Below are positions 28,833 through 34,995 of a stretch of DNA of 34,995 nt, one piece after another. Numbering within the stretch: position 1 is the first letter of the stretch; each line of letters starts with the position of its first letter. The notes under the pieces were generated by a model. It had not been told where the DNA came from. It searched no databases and worked only from the letters and a program-made list of their open reading frames with translations. Source of the DNA: Streptosporangiaceae bacterium (GTDB lineage Bacteria > Actinomycetota > Actinomycetes > Streptosporangiales > Streptosporangiaceae). Where the stretch lies: positions 1 to 34,995 of the forward strand of contig JASHQA010000426.1 of NCBI GenBank assembly GCA_030037785.1, in the 5' to 3' direction. Made by a program: the position numbers and the translations under genes.

Positions 28833-31800
28833 ATGCCAGACCTCAGAGACGACCAGCTCGTCGCGGCGGCAGGCGCGGCCCGCCCGGTGCCCGGTGCTCG
28901 CGACCTCGTGTCGTGCCTGCAGGCGTATTACCGGCATGTGGCCGACGACGACGTGATCGCGGCCGGCCCGGAGCGGCTGGCTGCGGTCTTCGCGCGGCAC
29001 GCCGAGTTCGCGGCGCAGCGGCCGCAGGGCCGGGCGCTGGTCGATATCCGGCCGGGCGGTGACGTCGTGCTCCGCCCGCCAGCCGAGGCCGTCGACATCG
29101 TCACCGACGACATGCCGTTCCTGGTCGACTCCATCACCATGGAGCTCGCCAACCACGGACTGTCGGCGCGCGTGATCGTGCACCCGCAGCTGCGGGTGCG
29201 CCGGGACCTGGCCGGTGCGCTGCGCGAGATCGTCGGTGCGGTGAGCGGTCCCGCGCCGGCGGCCGGTGCCGTCCACGGTGTCGACAGTGAGTACGGCCAC
29301 GACGAGCTGGCTGAGTCGTGGACGCACATCGAGATCCCGCCGCTGGCGGCGGGCGAGGCGCAGGCGCTGGCCGCCGACCTCGAGCGGGTGCTCGGCGACG
29401 TCCGGGTCGCGGTCGAGGACTACCCCCGGATGCGGGCCAGGGCGCTGTGGCTCGCCGACGAGGTACTCCACTCGTCCGGCGAGGCCCCGGACGCGGAATC
29501 CCCGGACGAGGTCGCCGCGCTGCTGCGCTGGCTCGTCGATGGCCGGTTCACCTTCCTGGGCTACCGGGAGTACGACCTGATCCGCGACCAGGACGGGATG
29601 GCGCTGCGGGGCGTGCCAGGCACCGGTCTTGGCATCCTGCGGCACGACCGCAGGGGGCCAGGCTCGTTCGAGACGCTGCCGGAGGCGGTCAAGGCTCGCG
29701 CGCTCGACGAGCACCGGCTGATCCTGACCACAGCCAACTCGCGGTCGACCGTGCACCGGCCAAGCTACCTGGACTATGTGGCGGTGAAGCGGCTGTCGCC
29801 GACCGGCGCGGTGGACGGGGAGTACCGCATTCTCGGCCTGTACACCCACGCGGCGGTCGCCGAGCGGGTCAAGGACATCCCCGTGCTGCGGCGCAGGCTG
29901 GCCGAGGTGCTGGAGCTGTCTGGCCTGTCCGCCGACAGCCACGACGGCAAGGACGTCGCCGAGGTACTGGACTTCTATCCGCGCGAAGAGCTGTTCATGA
30001 CCCCGGCCGCCGACCTCGCGGCCATCGCGGCCGGGGTGCACCTGGCCCGCGAGCGCCGCCAGACCAGGCTGTTCGTGCGCCGGGACGGCTATGGCCGGTA
30101 CGTGTCGTGCCTGATCTACCTGCCGCGGGACCGGTACACGACGCAGGTCCGGCTGCGGGCCATGGAGGTGCTGCAGCGCGCCTTCGGGGGCCTGCCGGCC
30201 GACTACAGCGTGCTGGTGGGTGAGTCGCCGGTGGCCAGGCTGCACCTGGTGGTCCGCGCCGAGCGGGGCCGCCAGCTGCCGGACGCCGACCCGGCAGAGC
30301 TCGAGCGTGCCATCCTGGCGGCGGTCCGGTCCTGGGACGACGACCTGGTGGCCGAGGCGACGGCTGCCTTCGGCCCGCAGCGCGGCCGGGAGCTGGTCAA
30401 CCAGCTCGGCGACTCGATCCCGGCCACCTACAAGACCGACGTGCCGGCGTCGGCCGCGATCACGGACTTCGCCCGCATCCTGCGGCTGCGGGAGTCTGGT
30501 CGGGACATCGACTTCGAGCTGTGGGAGTCAGCGGACTACGTCGGCGGCGTGCCGATCGACGACGACGACGTGATACCGGACGCCCGCAAGCGGGTGTGGC
30601 GGCTGACCATCTACCGGACCGGCGGACCGATCACGCTGACCGACGTGCTGCCGAGGTTGCAGCACATGGGCGTGGACGTGGTCGACGAGCACCCCTACGA
30701 GTTTCCCGGAGCCGAGCCGTTCTGGGTCTACGACTTCGGGCTGCGCCGCACCGAGGCGCGCGACGGCGACGGCGAGCGGGACCTGATCGCAGATCAGCGC
30801 GTCCGGGAACAGATTGAGCGGGCGCTGGCGGCGTTGTGGGACGACCGGATCTCCGACGACGGCTTCAACGCGCTGGTCCTGGACGCGCAGCTGACCTGGC
30901 AGCAGGTGTTCATGCTGCGGGCCTACGCCAAGTACCTGCGGCAGGTCAAGTTCAGCTTCAGCCTCGAATACATGGCCAGGGCGTTGCGGGTGCACGCCGC
31001 GATCGCGCGCCTGCTGGTCCGGCTGTTCGAGTCCCGGTTCGATCCGGGCAGGCAGGCCGGCCGGGCCGAGCGAGACGAGGCGATCGCCGAGGAGATCCGC
31101 GGTGCGCTCGACGGGGTCGCCAGTCTGGATGAGGACCGGATCCTGCGCTCCTACCTGGGCCTGATCCTGGCCACGTTGCGGACGAACTACTTCAGCACCG
31201 CCTTCGGGCCCGTTCCCTTCCTGGTCGTCAAGCTGAACTCACGGGAGGTGCCGGGGCTGCCCCCGCCCTGGCCGCAGTTCGAGATGTTCGTGTACTCACC
31301 CCGGTTCGAGGGCGTGCACCTGCGGTTCACGCCGGTGGCGCGCGGCGGGCTGCGCTGGTCGGACCGGCCAGAGGACTTCCGCACCGAGGTCAGCGACCTG
31401 GCCAAGGCGCAGGAGGTGAAGAACTCCGTCATCGTGCCGTCCGGAGCCAAGGGCGGCTTCGTCTGCAAGCGGCTGCCGGACCCCGCCGACCGCGACGGCT
31501 ACGCCGCCGAGGTGCTTGCCTGCTACCGGCTGTTCATCACGGCGATGCTCGACGTGACCGACAACCTCTCCGCGGGCCGGGTGGTGCCGCCGCCCCACGT
31601 GGTGCGGCACGACGCTGACGACCCGTACCTGGTCGTGGCCGCCGACAAGGGCACCGCGACGTTCTCCGACTTCGCCAACGAGATCGCGCTGGCGCGCGGG
31701 TTCTGGCTGGGCGACGCGTTCGCGTCCGGCGGGTCGGCGGGTTACGACCACAAGAAGATGGGCATCACCGCGCGCGGCGCCTGGGAGTCGGTCCGTTACC

Positions 31801-33755
31801 ATTTCCGCACCCTGGGCGTGGACGTCGACGCCGACGCCTTCACCGTGGTGGGCGTCGGCGACATGTCAGGCGACGTGTTCGGGAACGGGATGCTGCTGTC
31901 GCCGCACATCCGCCTGGTCGCGGCCTTCGACCACCGGCACGTGTTCCTTGATCCCGATCCTGACCCGGCGGCGAGCTTGTTCGAGCGGCGTCGGCTGTTC
32001 GACCTGCCGCGGTCGTCGTGGGCCGACTACGACACCCGGCAGATCTCGGCGGGCGGCGGGGTGTGGCCGCGGTCGGCGAAGTCCATCCCGCTGTCGCAGC
32101 AGGCCAGGTCCGCGCTCGGGATCGACGCCGCGGAAGCCGCCATGTCGCCGGACGAGGTGATCTCGGCGATCCTGACCGCGCCGGTGGACCTGCTCTGGAA
32201 CGGCGGCATCGGCACCTACGTCAAGGCGTCCCATCAGTCCAACGCCGACGTCGGTGACCGCGCCAACGACGCGGTGCGGGTCGACGCCGCCGCGCTGCGC
32301 GCGAGGGTGGTCGCCGAGGGCGGCAACCTGGGCCTGACCCAGCAGGCCCGGATCGAGTACGCGCTGGCCGGCGGGCTGGTGTGCACCGACTTCATCGACA
32401 ACTCGGCCGGGGTCGACACGTCCGACCATGAGGTCAACATCAAGATCCTGCTCGACCAGGAGGTAGCGGCCGGGACGCTGACCGTCGCCGGGCGGAACGG
32501 CCTGCTCGAGGAGATGACCGACGACGTCGCGCGGCAAGTTCTGCTGCACAACTACCACCAGAACCGGGTGCTGGCCGCCGCCAGGGCGCAGGCGCCGCAG
32601 ATGCTGCACGTGCACGACCGCTACATCCACAAGCTGGAGCGCGACGGCCGGGTCCGGCGCAAGCTGGACGTGCTGCCGACCGATCGCGAGATCGCCGAGC
32701 GACGGATTGCTCATAACGGCCTGGTGGTGCCGGAGTTCGCGGTGCTGCTCGCCCAGACCAAGATCGAGACCGCGGAAGAGGTGCTGGCCTCGGACCTGCC
32801 GGACGATCCGTACCTGCGTCGGGTGCTCGCGGACTATTTCCCGCCCGCGCTGCGGGAGCGGTACGCCGCGCGGATCGACGTGCATCCGCTGCGCCGCGAG
32901 ATCATCACGACCGTCGTGGCGGGCGACATGGTCGACCGCTGCGGCATCACCTTCGCGTTCCGGCTGGCCGAGGAGACTGGGGCGTCGGTCCCCGACATCA
33001 CCGCGGCGTGGCTCGTGGCCAGAGCCGTCTTCGACATGCCGGGCTTCTGGGCGGGTGTCGAGGCGCTCGACGGCGACGTCGACCCCGCCGTGCAGGTCCG
33101 CGCGATGCTGGAGGGTCGCAAGCTGACCGAGCGGGCGGCCCGGTGGCTGCTGGCGTTCCGCCGGCCGCCGTTCGACGTGCGGGCCACCTGCGACTTCTTC
33201 GCGGCCGGCGTGCTCACGGTGGCCGCCGGGCTGCCGAAGCTGCTGGCGGGCCTGGATCTCATCGGTTTCGACGAGCGCCGGGAAGAGTACGTGGCAGGCG
33301 GCGTGCCCCTGGCCCTCGCCGACCGCATCGCCGCGATGGTGCCCGCCTACTCGGCGTTCGACATCGTCGACATCGCGCACGGCACCGGGCGGTCGGTCGA
33401 CGAGACCGCCGACGTGTACTTCGATCTCGCGGACCGGCTGCAGATCGCCAGGCTGCGGGACCTCATCACCGCGCTGCCCAGACAGGACCGGTGGAACACG
33501 ATGGCGCGGGGCGCCATCAGGGACGACCTGTACGCGGCGCACGCGGCGCTGGCCAGGGACGTGCTGACGGTTACCGAGCCGGGCAGCCCGGAACAGCGAC
33601 TCGCCGCGTGGGTCGAGCGGAACGCACCCGCCGTGCGGCGGGCGAACCAGACCCTCACCGAGATCTGGGAGAGCAACGACTTCGGCGTCGCGACGCTGTC
33701 GGTGGCTGTCCGGGCGGTACGCTCGCTGGTCACGGTTGCGACGCTGCCTGGCTGA
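28833..33755 (+). CDS. gdh: NAD-dependent glutamate dehydrogenase, large type
   Basis: This 1640-residue enzyme deaminates glutamate to 2-oxoglutarate and ammonia with NAD. It belongs to the ~180-kDa family studied in Streptomyces and Mycobacterium. The N-terminal ~700 residues hold ACT-like regulatory modules (FLVDSITMELANHGL near 95-110). The catalytic part includes RWSDRPEDFRTEV, the substrate Lys873 in GAKGGFVCKR, the NAD domain around VVGVGDMSGDVFGNGM, and GGIGTYVK. The C-terminal helical domain follows. ATG has AGGGAG about 7 nt upstream. It sits 27 bp after tryptophan dioxygenase, so read-through is likely. The stop codon is part of a long-range stem that may end the transcript. Confidence 0.97.
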   Translation: MPDLRDDQLVAAAGAARPVPGARDLVSCLQAYYRHVADDDVIAAGPERLAAVFARHAEFAAQRPQGRALVDIRPGGDVVLRPPAEAVDIVTDDMPFLVDSITMELANHGLSARVIVHPQLRVRRDLAGALREIVGAVSGPAPAAGAVHGVDSEYGHDELAESWTHIEIPPLAAGEAQALAADLERVLGDVRVAVEDYPRMRARALWLADEVLHSSGEAPDAESPDEVAALLRWLVDGRFTFLGYREYDLIRDQDGMALRGVPGTGLGILRHDRRGPGSFETLPEAVKARALDEHRLILTTANSRSTVHRPSYLDYVAVKRLSPTGAVDGEYRILGLYTHAAVAERVKDIPVLRRRLAEVLELSGLSADSHDGKDVAEVLDFYPREELFMTPAADLAAIAAGVHLARERRQTRLFVRRDGYGRYVSCLIYLPRDRYTTQVRLRAMEVLQRAFGGLPADYSVLVGESPVARLHLVVRAERGRQLPDADPAELERAILAAVRSWDDDLVAEATAAFGPQRGRELVNQLGDSIPATYKTDVPASAAITDFARILRLRESGRDIDFELWESADYVGGVPIDDDDVIPDARKRVWRLTIYRTGGPITLTDVLPRLQHMGVDVVDEHPYEFPGAEPFWVYDFGLRRTEARDGDGERDLIADQRVREQIERALAALWDDRISDDGFNALVLDAQLTWQQVFMLRAYAKYLRQVKFSFSLEYMARALRVHAAIARLLVRLFESRFDPGRQAGRAERDEAIAEEIRGALDGVASLDEDRILRSYLGLILATLRTNYFSTAFGPVPFLVVKLNSREVPGLPPPWPQFEMFVYSPRFEGVHLRFTPVARGGLRWSDRPEDFRTEVSDLAKAQEVKNSVIVPSGAKGGFVCKRLPDPADRDGYAAEVLACYRLFITAMLDVTDNLSAGRVVPPPHVVRHDADDPYLVVAADKGTATFSDFANEIALARGFWLGDAFASGGSAGYDHKKMGITARGAWESVRYHFRTLGVDVDADAFTVVGVGDMSGDVFGNGMLLSPHIRLVAAFDHRHVFLDPDPDPAASLFERRRLFDLPRSSWADYDTRQISAGGGVWPRSAKSIPLSQQARSALGIDAAEAAMSPDEVISAILTAPVDLLWNGGIGTYVKASHQSNADVGDRANDAVRVDAAALRARVVAEGGNLGLTQQARIEYALAGGLVCTDFIDNSAGVDTSDHEVNIKILLDQEVAAGTLTVAGRNGLLEEMTDDVARQVLLHNYHQNRVLAAARAQAPQMLHVHDRYIHKLERDGRVRRKLDVLPTDREIAERRIAHNGLVVPEFAVLLAQTKIETAEEVLASDLPDDPYLRRVLADYFPPALRERYAARIDVHPLRREIITTVVAGDMVDRCGITFAFRLAEETGASVPDITAAWLVARAVFDMPGFWAGVEALDGDVDPAVQVRAMLEGRKLTERAARWLLAFRRPPFDVRATCDFFAAGVLTVAAGLPKLLAGLDLIGFDERREEYVAGGVPLALADRIAAMVPAYSAFDIVDIAHGTGRSVDETADVYFDLADRLQIARLRDLITALPRQDRWNTMARGAIRDDLYAAHAALARDVLTVTEPGSPEQRLAAWVERNAPAVRRANQTLTEIWESNDFGVATLSVAVRAVRSLVTVATLPG

Positions 33756-33805
33756 TGACCCGACGGCCCAGCGCCTGCTGTCTGTTGGTTCAGTCAGCGG
33801 GTCAT
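33755..33805 (+). terminator. Stem-loop after glutamate dehydrogenase
   Basis: ATGACCCG (33755-33762) pairs perfectly with CGGGTCAT (33798-33805), starting at the last base of the stop codon. The 35-nt loop has further weak pairing. No T-tract. It separates gdh from the prfB promoter. Confidence 0.4.
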
Positions 33806-33829
33806 AGCTGGCAGCGGCGTCAGGTCGCG

Positions 33830-33835
33830 TAGGCT
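33830..33835 (+). promoter_or_regulatory. -10 element of prfB
   Basis: TAGGCT ends 6 nt before ATG 33842, a leaderless-type arrangement. It is the same hexamer as at 4934-4939. Confidence 0.5.
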
Positions 33836-33841
33836 GCAGTC

Positions 33842-34945
33842 ATGGCAACCGACCCAGCGAGCGAGATCTCTGAACTGATCGCGACGCTCGCCAGCGTGGA
33901 GGCTGTCCTCAACCCGGACGCGATGCGGAAGGAGGCCGAGGGCCTCCGCGAGCGGTCGGCCGACCCGGGCCTGTGGAGCGACCAGGACCAGGCGCAGGAG
34001 GTGACCAGGCGGCTGTCCTACCTGGACGCCGAGCTGGCCAGGCTTGCGGCGCTGCACCGCAGGCTGGACGATACCGCGGTCATGTTCGAGCTGGCTGACA
34101 GCGAGCAGGACGAGCCCACCAGGCAGGAGGCCGAGCGGGAGCTGGCGGCGCTGCGCAAGGAGATGGAGCAGCTAGAGATCAGGACGCTGCTCAGCGGTGA
34201 GTACGACGCGAGGGAAGCGCTGATCAGCATCAACGCGGGGGCGGGCGGCGCGGACGCCGCGGACTGGACCGAGGGCCTGCGCCGCATTTACCTGCGCTGG
34301 GCCGAGCGGCACGGGTACTCGACGGAGATCTACGACACCTCGTACGCCGAGGAGGCGGGGATCAAGTCGACGACGTTCACCATCAGGGCGCCGTATGCCT
34401 ACGGCACCCTGCGCGGCGAGCACGGCACGCATCGGATGGTGCGGATCTCCAAGTACGACAACCAGGGACGCCGCCAGACCTCGTTCGCCATGGTGGACGT
34501 GCTCCCCGTGGTTCAGCAGGTCGATCACATCGACATTCCCGAGGACGAGATCCGCGTCGACGTGTTCCGGTCCAGCGGGCCTGGCGGGCAGGGCGTCAAC
34601 ACCACCGACTCCGCCGTCCGGATCACGCACCTGCCGACCGGCATCGTGGTGTCGTGTCAGAACGAGCGGAGCCAGATCCAGAACAAGGCCACTGCGATGG
34701 CGGTGCTGCAGTCAAAGCTGCTAGAGCGCAAGCGCGAGGAGCAGGCGGCCAAGCTCAACGAGCTGCGCGGCGACGGCGGGCGGAGCTGGGGCACCCAGAT
34801 TCGCAACTACGTCCTGCATCCCTACCAGAACGTGAAGGACCTGCGCACCGGAGTCGAGACCGGCAACACGGCCGCCGTCATGGACGGCGAGATCGACGAC
34901 TTCATCGAAGCCGAGATCCGGTGGCTGCGCAGCCGGGGCCTGTAG
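33842..34945 (+). CDS. prfB: Peptide chain release factor 2 with variant SPF motif
   Basis: RF2 (367 residues) ends translation at UGA and UAA. It has the N-terminal helical domain, [10 protein letters not shown] (133-142) and the peptidyl-tRNA hydrolysis motif GGQ at 248-250 in [17 protein letters not shown]. The stop-codon reading tripeptide, SPF in well-known RF2 proteins, is SKY here (Ser203-Lys204-Tyr205; codons 34448-34456) inside an otherwise standard [15 protein letters not shown] context. The frame is continuous: there is no programmed-frameshift site near codon 25. The start ATG has a leaderless-type -10. The stop lies in the first of three 14-bp tandem repeats. Downstream ftsE, expected in many genomes, is outside the window. 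Confidence 0.96.
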   Translation: MATDPASEISELIATLASVEAVLNPDAMRKEAEGLRERSADPGLWSDQDQAQEVTRRLSYLDAELARLAALHRRLDDTAVMFELADSEQDEPTRQEAERELAALRKEMEQLEIRTLLSGEYDAREALISINAGAGGADAADWTEGLRRIYLRWAERHGYSTEIYDTSYAEEAGIKSTTFTIRAPYAYGTLRGEHGTHRMVRISKYDNQGRRQTSFAMVDVLPVVQQVDHIDIPEDEIRVDVFRSSGPGGQGVNTTDSAVRITHLPTGIVVSCQNERSQIQNKATAMAVLQSKLLERKREEQAAKLNELRGDGGRSWGTQIRNYVLHPYQNVKDLRTGVETGNTAAVMDGEIDDFIEAEIRWLRSRGL

Positions 34946-34977
34946 CCCCGGGCCGGTAGCCCAGGGCCGGTAGCGGC
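34936..34977 (+). repeat. Three 14-bp tandem repeats at the prfB 3' end
   Basis: GGGCCKGTAGC-like units start at 34936, 34950 and 34964; the last two share 11 identical bases and the first differs by one. The TAG stop of prfB is in the first unit. Nothing else is recognisable to the window end. Confidence 0.8.
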
Positions 34978-34995
34978 GGCAAACACCCCTGGCCG

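Noticed and set aside
31866-33542. 558-codon minus-strand frame opposite glutamate dehydrogenase
   Set aside because: Shadow frame with no domain signature; the GDH frame is unambiguous.
33755-33841. tRNA-like structure between gdh and prfB
   Set aside because: No acceptor, anticodon and T-arm arrangement can be built; only a long-range 8-bp stem is present.
33842-33930. Programmed +1 frameshift in prfB
   Set aside because: The frame is continuous and no CTTTGA-type slippery stop is present near codon 25.

Overview
The window is very GC-rich chromosomal DNA from a member of the Actinomycetota. Several things support this: DUF6758, DUF6912 and DUF3107 family genes, a bacterial Ku, GTG and TTG starts, and many genes whose only visible start signal is a TANNNT hexamer 6-8 nt before the start codon (leaderless mRNAs). 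No TAA stop is used by any of the 27 annotated genes (16 TGA, 11 TAG). A group from position 5024 to 8581 (DEAD-box helicase, ferritin-like protein, DUF3107, TetR) matches my memory of the Mycobacterium tuberculosis rhlE-Rv3210c-Rv3208A-Rv3208 neighbourhood. Genus cannot be fixed from sequence alone. I see no rRNA, tRNA, CRISPR array, insertion sequence, phage gene or replication origin.

Layout. 0.03-2.9 kb: a NUDIX hydrolase, divergent from a DUF6758-PHP-metallo-beta-lactamase-fold series. 3.0-4.9 kb: a RecB-like Fe-S nuclease converging on an alpha/beta hydrolase, their ends joined by a 32-bp tandem duplication. 5.0-8.6 kb: the DEAD-box helicase, ferritin-like, DUF3107 and TetR group. 8.7-10.1 kb: a small acidic protein, divergent from ku. 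10.2-13.6 kb: an alpha/beta hydrolase, nagA and a SIS-domain sugar-phosphate enzyme, a likely amino-sugar catabolic operon. 13.6-17 kb: an M1 aminopeptidase and an SDR on the minus strand. 17.1-20.9 kb: an orphan Vsr endonuclease, DUF6912, the proline-catabolic aldehyde dehydrogenase pruA and an ECF sigma factor with a SnoaL-like tail. 21.0-25.0 kb: a 1331-residue DUF4011-like / SF1 helicase / Vsr-like nuclease fusion, a candidate genome-defence gene. 25.1-28.8 kb: a HAD-like protein, then an acetoacetyl-CoA synthetase and tryptophan 2,3-dioxygenase pair. 28.8-34.9 kb: a large NAD-glutamate dehydrogenase and prfB (release factor 2).

How the genes fit together. pruA (P5C to glutamate) and the NAD-glutamate dehydrogenase (glutamate to 2-oxoglutarate) form consecutive catabolic steps. 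Tryptophan dioxygenase and acetoacetyl-CoA synthetase add amino-acid and ketone-body carbon recovery. nagA and the SIS enzyme recover N-acetylglucosamine. DNA maintenance is represented by Ku, the RecB-like nuclease, Vsr and the SF1 helicase-nuclease.

Most of the unusual content is in conserved motifs that have changed. Release factor 2 has SKY where the stop-codon-reading SPF is expected. The M1 peptidase has lost GAMEN. The metallo-beta-lactamase-fold protein has Gly for the Asp of HxHxDH. The HAD protein has Asn for its nucleophilic Asp, and it also lacks any canonical start codon: it appears to begin at ATC behind a perfect, hairpin-masked Shine-Dalgarno. A 52-bp imperfect palindrome sits in the divergent region near 0.65 kb, where neither flanking gene needs a terminator.
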